Shown here: in pieces, positions 51,771-60,313 of the stretch
Layout of the letters: the number at the start of each line of letters is the position of its first letter
Position numbering within the stretch: position 1 is the stretch's first letter
Source of the DNA: Pyropia yezoensis
Taxonomy: Eukaryota; Rhodophyta; Bangiophyceae; Bangiales; Bangiaceae
Length of the DNA: 64,000 nucleotides
Assembly: GCA_009829735.1 (NCBI GenBank)
Contig: CM020619.1
Location: 33,892,283 to 33,956,282 of the forward strand
Direction: 5' to 3'
Translations under genes and position numbers: made by a program
Notes under the pieces: generated by a model
Database searches by the model: none
Told to the model about the DNA's origin: nothing
Seen by the model: only the letters and a program-made list of their open reading frames with translations

Positions 51771-54700
51771 AGGACGTGCGTCGAAGGAAGGCGTCGAGAA
51801 CCTCAGGTGCGTTGTCGAGGTCTTGCGTGGTTAGCCAGGTGTTCTCACTGACATCGCAGCCTTTCCACTTGACCAGGTACTGCAGTCGTCCACGGCGTTT
51901 TCGTGACCGAATAATGGAGTCCACTTCGTACTCAACCGATCCGTCCGGAAATGCTACCGGAGCTGGAGCGGGAGGAAGTCGACCATACGGATCAGCGTTG
52001 TACGGCTTGAGTAGACTGGCGTGAAAGGCGTTGTGCACCTTTCGATCAAGGACTGCTTGAGGCAGATCCAGACGGAACGTAACATCATTGATGTTTTCAG
52101 TGACTCGGTATGGTCCCGAAACCTTGGGCATCAACTTGCGAGCGCCCTGGAAGGCGTCCGGCATAAGGTTCCTGGTGCTCAGGAGCACGAGGTCGTCGAC
52201 AGCGATCGTACATGGTCGGCGTCGACGGTTAGCGTACGCCGAGCGCGTCTCATTGGCCTTCTTGATAGCGGTAATGGCAGTCTCCTGAGCTTTTTGCAGA
52301 CTGCTTAGCCAATCTGAGACTGCTGGTAGTTTCGATTCCTTGCTCTCGACGATGTCGACAGGTGCTGTCCTTGGTTCAAAGCCGAAGTTCAGAAAGAATG
52401 GGGAGTACGTCGTGACCGCATTGGGTGACCGGTTGTAAGCTACTTCTGCAGCAACAAGGAAGAGGTCCCAATCACCCTGATGATGGTTCACGAAGTTTCG
52501 CAGGATTTCTTCAATCTTCTTGTTCATGATCTCGGTTTGTCCGTCCGTCTGGGGATGATAGGCTGAAGATGCCTTGATCTTGACCTTGAGAATTTCGGTG
52601 AGCGACTGCCAGAAGTTGGAGAGGAAGATACGGTTTCGGTCGCAGACGACGTCGGATGGTGGACCGTGATGACGGCAGACGTGATCATGGTAGAGTTGCG
52701 CTACGACTGGTGCAGTACAGTCGGGCTTCATTGGTGCTAGTCGAATCATCTTCGACAGTCTGTCCACAATGACGTAAATGCCATTGTGGCCCCTTTGGGT
52801 CAGTGGAAGAGGGGTGATAAAGTCCATGGAGACACTTGCCCATCGTTGGTTCGGTGGGTCTAGTGGTTTGAGGTGACCCAGAGGTGAATGGGTGCCAGCT
52901 TTGTTCCGCTGGCACAAATCACATGATCGTACGTATCTTTGGATGTCCTTCCGCATTGTCTTCCAGTAGTATTTGGAAGCAATAGCGTTGGTGGTTTTCT
53001 TAACTCCCATATGTCCTTGGCTTGGGATGTCGTGGTAGTCATGGAGTAGTCTTTGGCGTAGAGTACCAACGGGGATGCACGTACGGTCACCTCGTTTCAA
53101 CAACCTCATGTGAAGCCGGTAGGGAGATACCGGGTCTTTGACTAGGTCGGCAAACTCGGGATCCGCGTTGTACTCTTGGTCTAGGGTGGCAAGGTCTTGA
53201 TCACTTTGGCTTATGGTCATGAGGTTGTTGATTTCAGTTTTCTTGGGTAGGCTTTCGATGGTCTTGGTTAGCACGCGACTAAGGAGATCTTGATTGGGAG
53301 CGTGCTTATCGGGGGCGTCTTGTGGTTGCCTTGAAAGAGCATCAGCTACGGGGTTGGAAGTGCCCTTGATGGGGATGATCTTGAAATCGAATTGCTCCAA
53401 CAGCTCTAGCCACTTGACTTGGCGGTCGTTGAGCTTCTCTTGGGTTTTCAAGTACCTTAGGGACTCATGGTCGGTGTGCACCTCGAACGACCTTCCATGG
53501 AGGTAGGAGCGCCAGTGTCGAATGGCTTGTACAACTGCGAGCAGTTCGCGCTCACGGATACTGTAGCGCTGTTCGTGGATGTTCAGCGTCAATGAGAAGT
53601 AGGCCACTGGGCGTCGTCCTTTTCCGTCATCTTGTTCAAGGACAGCGCCAGCAGCATACCCACTGGCATCTGTGGAGACGAAGATTGGGTACCTCTTGTC
53701 GAATGGCCTCAGTACTGGTGCACTTGTCGTCAGGGTTTGTAGTTGGTCAAAAGCCTTCTGGGCGTCAGAGTTCCATTCGAAGTCGACGTTTCCAGTAAGC
53801 CTTGTGAGGGGTGCAGCCACGGATGCCATTCCCTTAATAAATCGACGATAGAAGTTGACCATGCCGAGGAAAGATTGCACATCTTTTTTGCTCTGTGGCG
53901 TTGCCCATGATCGAATGGCTTGGACCTTGTAGTCCTCCATAGAGAAGCCTTCGTTGGAAATGACATGGCCGAGGTAGTCCACAGTTGTTCGCGCAAATTG
54001 GCATTTGCTGAGTTTGGCGTAGAGCTTATGCTCTCGCAGCTTGTCCAGGGCTTGCCTTAGGTGCTTTAGATGATCTTCGTAAGCTTCACTGTAGACCAGG
54101 ATGTCGTCGAGGTAGACGCAGATAAACTCGTAGAGATAGGGTCGGAAGACGTCATTCATTAGGTTCATGAAGACCGCGGGGGCATTTGTTAGCCCAAAGG
54201 GTAGCACGGTAAATTCGTAGAACCTGTATTTTGTTCGGAACGCCGTCAGTGGGATAGTATCAGGGTCAAGCCGGATCTGGTGGTAACCTGATCGGAGGTC
54301 GATCTTCGTGAAGTACTTGGCCTTTCGCAGTTGGTCGAAGATGTCGTCAATTCTTGGTAAGGGATATGCGTTCTTGATAGTGGCTTCGTTCAATGCTCGA
54401 CAATCGATGCACATTCGCCAGCCACCGTCCTTCTTTGCGGCAAAGAGTACAGAAGAGCCCCACGGTGAGGTACTTGGTTGGATGAACCCCTTTCGTATGA
54501 GGGTTGCAAGTTGTGTCTTGAGTTCATCGAGTTCCCATTCAGATAGGCGATAAATGCCACTGCGACGTGGTTGAGCGTCCTCCGTAAGCTTGACGCTAAG
54601 CTTGTGACTGCGTTCAGGAGGAAGTCCATCGGGAAGCTCTTCCGGGAAGACGTCGGCGTACTCGTTGAGAATCTCTTGGACGTCATTCTTGTCTTCAGCT

Positions 54701-55305
54701 TCTCCCATTTTGATCGCATTGATGTCAAAGGTGCTGGAAGAATCTTCGGATTGCAGGTAAATGGCGAAGACAGGAACTTTTTGAATAAGGTCCTTGGCGA
54801 GGCGTTGCCTACTAATCAGGCCATGGGGTTTCTTGAGGGAGGCAGTGATGGAGATGTTCTTTTGGTTAAACTTGAAGGAGATCTTGTTCTTCTTGTTGTT
54901 GATTTTGGCGTCCTTCTCGTCACGCCATTTCTTTCCGAGGATGATGTCGTACGCACTTAGGTCGCATACAGCAAACCGAAGACGTTCTTGGTATGGGCCG
55001 ATGTGAGTCTCTAAGGGTTCAATGGTCTCTGCGAGGACGTGGGAGCGACCATCGGGCATGTTAGCCGCGAAGTCCGTTTCTTTCGTGGTCACATTCAGGG
55101 TATTCACGAGGCGCCTTGATACGACGTTAATGGGAGATCCGTCGTCAAACAGCACCTTATCAAGATGTCCATTGACAGAGGCAGTAGAAAGCAGAAGCCC
55201 GAGACGCGGGCCTTCAAATGGTGACGACATGTTTTCAGGAACCGAAGAAGCGTCTGGCACCGGTTTTGATGACGGTTGCTGCTTCAGTTCCGCTGGCCTT
55301 TTGGG
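51769..55305 (-). CDS. pol: Element A Pol polyprotein (via -1 frameshift from gag)
   Basis: About 1175 residues in the -1 frame relative to gag, entered at the slippery site 55305-55299. The first possible non-frameshift start is only a GTG at 55260. Domains in order are: protease with FDDGSPINVVS (DDG in place of the common DSG/DTG); reverse transcriptase with IDLRSGYHQI and YLDD; RNase H with STDASGYAAG, RERELLAV and HTDH; integrase with an HHCC zinc region (CDLCQRNK), the DDE region (CDRNRIFLSNFW, GQTEIMNK); and a C-terminal chromodomain with LVKWKGCDVSENTWL. It catalyses cDNA synthesis and integration. The frame is intact, which suggests competence, although Asn replaces the second Asp of the usual DRD in the integrase block. 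Confidence 0.93.
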   Translation of the reverse strand, partial: PKRPAELKQQPSSKPVPDASSVPENMSSPFEGPRLGLLLSTASVNGHLDKVLFDDGSPINVVSRRLVNTLNVTTKETDFAANMPDGRSHVLAETIEPLETHIGPYQERLRFAVCDLSAYDIILGKKWRDEKDAKINNKKNKISFKFNQKNISITASLKKPHGLISRQRLAKDLIQKVPVFAIYLQSEDSSSTFDINAIKMGEAEDKNDVQEILNEYADVFPEELPDGLPPERSHKLSVKLTEDAQPRRSGIYRLSEWELDELKTQLATLIRKGFIQPSTSPWGSSVLFAAKKDGGWRMCIDCRALNEATIKNAYPLPRIDDIFDQLRKAKYFTKIDLRSGYHQIRLDPDTIPLTAFRTKYRFYEFTVLPFGLTNAPAVFMNLMNDVFRPYLYEFICVYLDDILVYSEAYEDHLKHLRQALDKLREHKLYAKLSKCQFARTTVDYLGHVISNEGFSMEDYKVQAIRSWATPQSKKDVQSFLGMVNFYRRFIKGMASVAAPLTRLTGNVDFEWNSDAQKAFDQLQTLTTSAPVLRPFDKRYPIFVSTDASGYAAGAVLEQDDGKGRRPVAYFSLTLNIHEQRYSIRERELLAVVQAIRHWRSYLHGRSFEVHTDHESLRYLKTQEKLNDRQVKWLELLEQFDFKIIPIKGTSNPVADALSRQPQDAPDKHAPNQDLLSRVLTKTIESLPKKTEINNLMTISQSDQDLATLDQEYNADPEFADLVKDPVSPYRLHMRLLKRGDRTCIPVGTLRQRLLHDYHDIPSQGHMGVKKTTNAIASKYYWKTMRKDIQRYVRSCDLCQRNKAGTHSPLGHLKPLDPPNQRWASVSMDFITPLPLTQRGHNGIYVIVDRLSKMIRLAPMKPDCTAPVVAQLYHDHVCRHHGPPSDVVCDRNRIFLSNFWQSLTEILKVKIKASSAYHPQTDGQTEIMNKKIEEILRNFVNHHQGDWDLFLVAAEVAYNRSPNAVTTYSPFFLNFGFEPRTAPVDIVESKESKLPAVSDWLSSLQKAQETAITAIKKANETRSAYANRRRRPCTIAVDDLVLLSTRNLMPDAFQGARKLMPKVSGPYRVTENINDVTFRLDLPQAVLDRKVHNAFHASLLKPYNADPYGRLPPAPAPVAFPDGSVEYEVDSIIRSRKRRGRLQYLVKWKGCDVSENTWLTTQDLDNAPEVLDAFLRRTS

Positions 55306-56153
55306 CAGTCCTTGGCCATATGTCCTTTCTCACGGCAGCGGAGGCAGAGGCCTTCACGCATGCAGCGCTGACGCTCTTCAGGCGTGAGTTTCTCGACTTT
55401 GATGCTGGAGATTTCCATGGGAATGACACCCGTCGTGGATGGCCTCGCAGATGTGCCGCCGAGGTGCGTCGAGGCACCAGCCTTGGCAGCCTCCACGCGC
55501 AGAGCGTCAGTCATGACAGATTCAAGATCCGAGTAGGTCTTGAGACAAAGAGCCTGCCAGATGTCCCGCTTCAAGCCTCGGGTGTAGCGGTCAATCTTCT
55601 CGGCTTCCGTGATGTCAGGGATGTCCAAGAGGACGCTCAGAAACGTCCTGTTGAACGTTCCGACGTCTTTGATTTGGCGCCACCAGTGCAGCTTGTCTCG
55701 TGCCGCTTGTGTCTTGTTCAGTGGACTGAAGCAGCGAATTAGAGCAGAACGGAAGGATTCCCAGTTCGGGACAGCTGTAGTCTGACTGTAGACCTTCCAC
55801 CAGTCGAACGCTTCGCCGTCGAGGAAGGTGCAAGCAATACTGCACGCATCGTCGGGGTCACTCAGTCGCACATAGAAATCCATATGCGAGCACCACGCTT
55901 CAACCGTCCCAGGTTTACCGGAGAAAGCCACGGGTTTGTTCGGCCTCGCGGATTTCATGCCACTAGTAGTGGCCCTGGCCTTGGCTTCGGACAGTTGCTG
56001 CTTAGCGTCGGCTAGTTCCATCTTATGAGCCTCGAGTTGTCCGCTCATTTGCGCGACAGACGCTGTAAGCTTGGTCCAGGCTTCCATGGTCGGTGCGTTT
56101 GAGCCCGAGCCCGGATTGGCCGGGTTGACACCCCCTGGGATTGGTGCATCCAT
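55284..56153 (-). CDS. gag: Element A Gag
   Basis: 289 aa from ATG 56153 (MetAspAlaProIlePro). Residues about 25-60 form a coiled-coil-like helix. Residues 75-215 carry the retrotransposon gag pattern: FSGKPGTVEAWCSHMDFYV, GEAFDWWKVY, WESFRSALIRCF. A CCHC zinc knuckle, CLRCREKGHMAKDC, ends the protein. It forms the virus-like particle and binds RNA. The stop is TGA at 55286-55284, just past the frameshift site. Confidence 0.93.
   Translation of the reverse strand: MDAPIPGGVNPANPGSGSNAPTMEAWTKLTASVAQMSGQLEAHKMELADAKQQLSEAKARATTSGMKSARPNKPVAFSGKPGTVEAWCSHMDFYVRLSDPDDACSIACTFLDGEAFDWWKVYSQTTAVPNWESFRSALIRCFSPLNKTQAARDKLHWWRQIKDVGTFNRTFLSVLLDIPDITEAEKIDRYTRGLKRDIWQALCLKTYSDLESVMTDALRVEAAKAGASTHLGGTSARPSTTGVIPMEISSIKVEKLTPEERQRCMREGLCLRCREKGHMAKDCPKGQRN
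55299..55305 (-). promoter_or_regulatory. -1 ribosomal frameshift heptamer C CCA AAA
   Basis: On the minus strand CCCAAAA is read as C CCA AAA in the gag frame, the X XXY YYZ form. It sits just after the gag zinc knuckle and five codons before the gag stop. Slipping back one base enters the pol frame with no stop. A downstream structure was not tested. Confidence 0.7.
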
Positions 56154-56499
56154 GGTGTCTTGGGTTCAAGTCCGAGGCAAACAAACTTACAACCCAGATT
56201 TCACAAGACTTGCTTGGGGAGGACCCCAAGGAAGATCTCGGAGATGTGGGATAGGAGTTTGTCTGCAGCAGTAGTGGTGTACACGATTTGGATACGTGCT
56301 GCGCTAGTTGCTGCAACGTTCCAAATGATGTACAGCACTACTTCGAGAAGCACAAGAAATTCGGTTGAAATCACACAAACGGATTATTCAGAAGCGTCCG
56401 TGCACAGGCCCGAGTCGGGTCGTGTCGGATTTCCAAGCGGGGGGATCAATGGGGGAAAATCGGGCTCCTAGGCCAGATCCAGGGGCGTGTCAACAGGTG
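56154..56499 (-). other. Element A spacer between zinc-finger ORF and gag
   Basis: 346 bases, AT-richer than the ORF before it, with no open frame of note. It could hold a leader or internal ribosome entry for gag, but nothing specific is visible. Confidence 0.4.
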
Positions 56500-57297
56500 T
56501 CAATCGGTGCGGCGCGCCAGCGTGCGGTGATGATCCTTGCCACGTGTGTGCCGCTCGAAATGTTCCACCGACTCAAATTCGCGACCGCAGGGTTCGCAAC
56601 GGGGAAGGGTGTCCGGGCGGTTAATTACGTATCGGTGGCGACGGGATCCGCGGTGATCACGCAGCACAGTGAGGCTGTTGCACCGCACACCGCACGGATT
56701 GCAAAGGAATTTCCGTTGCGCCCCACGGTGGCTCTTGGCAATTCGGCGTTGCTCACGCTGCTCAACCGCGCGCGCGGTGGTTGGCTTGATGGGACCAATC
56801 ACCGGTGGCGGCGGGGCGGTGTAACGGCGCCCCGATTCTTGGGGGGGCAGTAACAGGCGACGGTTGACGCGGGCTGCCGTGTCCTTGATGGCAGGGCCCT
56901 TGCCCTTGCCCGAGAGGGGGGGCTTGGGTGCGGCCAGGCCCCCCGAGGCGAGGCGGACTGGGACCGCCGGGGTAGGAATCGAGTGGGCGCCCGCCGGGGG
57001 GTTGTGTGCCCTCGGGCGGGCGTGTGCCTGCGGGGAGCCGCGTGCCGACGGGGGGCCGCGTGCCGACGGGGGGCCGCGTGCCGACGGACCGTGGGCCCTG
57101 AAGGCGCCACGGGTCGTCGGGGGTGCGCGGACCGTCGGGGGTGCGCGGATCGTCGGGGGTGCGCGGATCGTGGAGGGTGTGCGTACCGGGGGGGTGCCAC
57201 GGGACGTGGACCCGGTATCGCGCGCCGAGGCCGCCGAGGATGTCGGGCCGGCCGCCAGTGCTGAGGAAGAGTATTCCGAACCTGATGTGGATCTCAC
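56500..57297 (-). CDS. Element A extra ORF: two U1/JAZ-type C2H2 zinc fingers
   Basis: About 265 codons lie between the 5' LTR and gag. The N-terminal half is Pro/Arg/Ala-rich with short repeats (RAPPTIRAPPTVRAPP; SARGPPSARG). The C-terminal 75 residues have two zinc fingers of identical spacing C-x2-C-x12-H-x5-H: CNPCGVRCNSLTVLRDH...H and CEPCGREFESVEHFERH...H. This spacing and the RH-x-x-x-K/R-x-H ends fit the U1/JAZ class, many of which bind double-stranded RNA. There is no ATG anywhere in the frame. The frame opens just after a TGA, at a pyrimidine-rich stretch ending CCCAG, so a spliced mRNA with an upstream start is likely. Such an ORF is not a usual part of Ty3 elements. Confidence 0.7.
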   Translation of the reverse strand: MRSTSGSEYSSSALAAGPTSSAASARDTGSTSRGTPPVRTPSTIRAPPTIRAPPTVRAPPTTRGAFRAHGPSARGPPSARGPPSARGSPQAHARPRAHNPPAGAHSIPTPAVPVRLASGGLAAPKPPLSGKGKGPAIKDTAARVNRRLLLPPQESGRRYTAPPPPVIGPIKPTTARAVEQREQRRIAKSHRGAQRKFLCNPCGVRCNSLTVLRDHRGSRRHRYVINRPDTLPRCEPCGREFESVEHFERHTRGKDHHRTLARRTD

Positions 57298-57536
57298 TGG
57301 GATTCAACAATCGGTTGACCAAAAGAAAAATTCCGTGAAAAAAAAACCACGAGGGTTGTGTCAGGAAATTGTTCGTTCGGTGTGATTCGTGGAACCCGCT
57401 ACGTTCGTATTACAATGCCCGTGGCAAGCCGAACGTAGGGGGCAACACGACTGCACAATCGCAGGGAGAGCCAAATCAAAAACGGAATCGCAAGTCACCG
57501 CCAGGTAGAAAAGCCAAACTATCTGAAGCTACCACA
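57298..57536 (-). other. Element A 5' leader
   Basis: About 240 bases between the 5' LTR and the zinc-finger frame. I see no ATG on the minus strand. The 3' part is TTTTTTTTTCACGGAATTTT followed by a further T-rich stretch and CCCAG, a good match to a splice acceptor (AG at 57298-57297). Confidence 0.5.
57520..57534 (-). other. Element A primer-binding site
   Basis: TGGTAGCTTCAGATA on the minus strand lies two bases inside the 5' LTR. The first seven bases (TGGTAGC) match the complement of an initiator-Met-type tRNA 3' end, as in some other LTR elements. The match beyond that is not clear. Confidence 0.5.
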
Positions 57537-58382
57537 TGTGAGGAACCACCCACACTTGGGCAGCCCTCAACGTACTCGTGATGGTGTCAGCGACCCGTGC
57601 CAGCCAATAGGGCGACAGGGTGCGGGGAAGAGGATGGAGGTGGTGACGGTGGTGGGTCTGGGGAAGAGGACGGCGCGACGTCGGTGGTGATCGAGAGGGT
57701 TCAAAGGGTGAAGGTCGTCTTTGGTCTGTGTCTGTGGTTCCCTTCCGGTCTCCCCCGGTGGCGCCGACACTCACGCACTATATACTCGCGTCGAAGCACC
57801 CGACGTGCCCCAAAGCATGCGTTTCCCCGTCGCTCCACCGGTAGGCACAAAACGGCCCAAAAACAAAGCATGGCTCTCAGAACAAAGCATGGGCGGGCGT
57901 GCGCACTAAAGGAGTGCAGCCCCAGTTTGCCCCAAACGAAGGGGTCCGGCGTGCGGCGCCTAGGGCGCCGCCCCAGCCGGCTCCAGACGCCAGTCGGCCC
58001 GAATGTCCGAGAGGCGTGTAAGCACGATTCGATCGAGTCGGCCGAATCGGCCAGCCGGCTAGCCAGTCACATCGCTGCAATGCTGCAGCGAGGACATTTT
58101 AACGGACTCGCCAGCTGTGGCAGATGTGGCTCGTCATGGGTGCTGACGGTGGCGCCTTTCGACAGGCCATGATGGGCTGTCGATGGCTGCTGTCGTGCGG
58201 CCGGCAGACACCGTGAGACAGCGGCTGACTCATCTTGCGTCTGGAAGGTACACCGCGTCATGCCCCACAATACAAGGAGTTGATCCATGTTGCCAGGAGC
58301 TGATTCGGCAGGATCTGTAAGGAGAGGTCCCAGATATTATCCCTTAAGTATTAGGCATGGGATTAGGGGGGAAATCCTTACA
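57537..58382 (-). repeat. Element A 5' LTR
   Basis: 846 bases, the partner of 50913-51758. On the minus strand the TATATAG box (57784-57778) is about 600 bases into the LTR, giving a U3 of about 600 bases and an R-U5 of about 240. Confidence 0.95.
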
Positions 58383-58387
58383 TCCTG

Positions 58388-58695
58388 CTCCCTTCCAGTA
58401 ATCACCCTTCTTGTAATCCCTGGATGGGAGGTGAGAGTAATGGGGAAAAGGGGGAAAGAGTCAACCCAAGATTAACCAGAAACAGATTTCCAAGTAGCCC
58501 TCCTTTCAAAGGAAAACAATCTTTGCAGGAACTAAATGTTGCCCTTGGTGTCCCGAGTCGAACCACCAACCTGCCCACCCACTCGGGTGTTTCAACCAGC
58601 ACTTAGTCTCGGGGAACCGGCTGACCAGGTCAAGGGTGCGTGGTCCAGGGTCAGCAACGGGGCCACATGTCTGCACCCGGTTCAAGGTTCCAGGG
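58388..58695 (-). other. Element B 3' untranslated / LTR remnant
   Basis: About 300 bases after the integrase stop. They contain GAAAGGAGGG on the minus strand followed by AT-richer sequence. There is no gene. It was contiguous with 50912 before element A inserted. Confidence 0.45.
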
Positions 58696-60291
58696 CTACA
58701 CAGCATAGATAGCCTTGAACGGTTCCAGTAGTACGATGGCCTCCTCCTCCCGCAGTGGAGGTTCGGTCCCAACGCGTTCACAGTACTGGATAACCTTGGC
58801 CCTGTCGAACTTGTGGTAAGGTTCCCAGGTATTCTCGGACTGGGCGTAACCCCACCAGCGTACCAAGAGCCAAAGGTTCCCTTCCTGGTCCCTGTCGTGC
58901 CCCATGAAACGTTCCCAAACAAAAGGGGTGGCAGAGTCCTCGTGGTCCAGGGGTACAACCGGTTCTTGCGGACCATGCAACATGGACGTGGAGTCCGTCT
59001 GGCCAGAGGGTGTGGGTGCACGGGCCACATGGTCACTACTGACCCGGTCACGGATCCCTTCAACAAGTACCGTGAACGTGTGCCCATCCCGGTCCACGAT
59101 CCGATAGGGACCCTTGACCCTCTGATCCAGTTTCTTCCGACTGTCGTCGTTGGTATCCACGTACACCCAGTCTCCCACGTGAAGGGTCTCGTTCACAGGC
59201 GTAACCCGCTGATCGTAACCCCTCTTGTACCGACGCTGGGCCAGGTCAAGGTTCTTGCGTACCGTGAAGGCTAGGTTCCTGAGGTGGGCCCGTCTTATCT
59301 CGCGTACCTGGCGTGCGTTGCCACTGAACTCCTTGGGATACGGGGACCCTGGGAGCCGGTCCAGTGCAAAGGTACGCACGCGTTCAGGGATAACGAACTC
59401 AAACGGGGCCACGCCGGTACTCTGTTGTGGCCTGGTATTGTACGCCACGGTAAGCACGGAAAACAATTCGTCCCACTGGTCCTGATGGTCCTCAATGTAC
59501 GTACTTAACTGGGCCACGATAGTACGGTTAAAGCGTTCCACTTGTCCCTGGGTCTGCGGATGGTACGTGGTAGACGTTACGTGTTTGATCCCAAGCATAC
59601 TGCAGACGCCACGGAAGTGCGTGGACGCCAGCTGGGGCCCGTTGTCAGTCAGTAACGTTTCCGGGGGCCCGTAAGAAGCGACCAATGTATCCAAAAAGGC
59701 CGAGGCCACCACTTCCGCGTCCTGACTGCTGATGGGTACCACTCTGGTAAGCTTGGTAAACCTGTCCACGATAACCAAAAGGTACTTGTTTCCGTTCACT
59801 GTCTCGGGCAAGGGTCCCAACAGGTCAAGGCATACGTCCTTAAAGGGATCCGTGGCGGGGAACAACTTCAACGGATTGGTACGTCGCCTTCCTTGAACCT
59901 TGCCCTTGGAACAAGCGGTACAGTTGGTAACAAAAGCGTGCACGTCGGCCACCATAGTTGCCCAGTAGAACGTTCGCCTCATAGAGGTATTCATCTTATT
60001 GATCCCTGGGTGTCCCGCGTGGCCTGGTTCATGTTCCAAAGTCAGTACCTCCTGCTGTAGTTCCTTGGGAACCACAATCTGAACGGCTCGGTCCAGAGGA
60101 GCCAGTCGTACGAGTAACCCTTCAGGTGTTTCTCCGTACCGTGAGTTAGCGTTCCGGTTCATCTCTTCCTGAAGTTCCTTGCAACGCTTATCATTCCCCT
60201 GAGCCTTGAGGATCCTGTCAACCGACAGCGGTGGGTACCTCTTGTGTGTCCTGAAGTTCGGGCGGACCCATCCGGTAACAAAGTTGGCCAT
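58696..60291 (-). CDS. Element B integrase with chromodomain (531 aa)
   Basis: From ATG 60291 (MetAlaAsnPheVal), 22 bases after the protease-RT stop and in another frame. It has an HHCC zinc region (HEPGHAGH..., CTACSKGK), the catalytic core (DLLGPLPE, LLTDNGPQLAS, YHPQTQGQVERFNRT), and a C-terminal part with GDWVYVDTND. A chromodomain follows near residues 445-510 (LLVRWWGYAQSENTWEPYHKF). Integrase joins the cDNA to chromatin and the chromodomain steers it to marked histones. In most Ty3 elements integrase is fused to RT in one frame, so the separate ORF here is either a frameshift mutation or a distinct expression strategy. Confidence 0.88.
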   Translation of the reverse strand: MANFVTGWVRPNFRTHKRYPPLSVDRILKAQGNDKRCKELQEEMNRNANSRYGETPEGLLVRLAPLDRAVQIVVPKELQQEVLTLEHEPGHAGHPGINKMNTSMRRTFYWATMVADVHAFVTNCTACSKGKVQGRRRTNPLKLFPATDPFKDVCLDLLGPLPETVNGNKYLLVIVDRFTKLTRVVPISSQDAEVVASAFLDTLVASYGPPETLLTDNGPQLASTHFRGVCSMLGIKHVTSTTYHPQTQGQVERFNRTIVAQLSTYIEDHQDQWDELFSVLTVAYNTRPQQSTGVAPFEFVIPERVRTFALDRLPGSPYPKEFSGNARQVREIRRAHLRNLAFTVRKNLDLAQRRYKRGYDQRVTPVNETLHVGDWVYVDTNDDSRKKLDQRVKGPYRIVDRDGHTFTVLVEGIRDRVSSDHVARAPTPSGQTDSTSMLHGPQEPVVPLDHEDSATPFVWERFMGHDRDQEGNLWLLVRWWGYAQSENTWEPYHKFDRAKVIQYCERVGTEPPLREEEAIVLLEPFKAIYAV

Positions 60292-60313
60292 GGTTAACAG
60301 GGAAGGTTTCTCA

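Larger units (their letters stand above)
50913..58382 (-). mobile_element. Complete Ty3/gypsy chromovirus, element A
   Basis: 7470 bases with 846-base LTRs (TGT...ACA on the minus strand), flanked by TCCTG at 50908-50912 and 58383-58387. Minus-strand order: 5' LTR, PBS-like site, zinc-finger ORF, gag, pol (protease, RT, RNase H, integrase, chromodomain), polypurine tract, 3' LTR. The RT-RNase H-integrase order and terminal chromodomain make it a chromovirus. I count about six differences between the LTRs, so insertion is recent on an evolutionary scale. All coding frames are intact. Confidence 0.95.
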
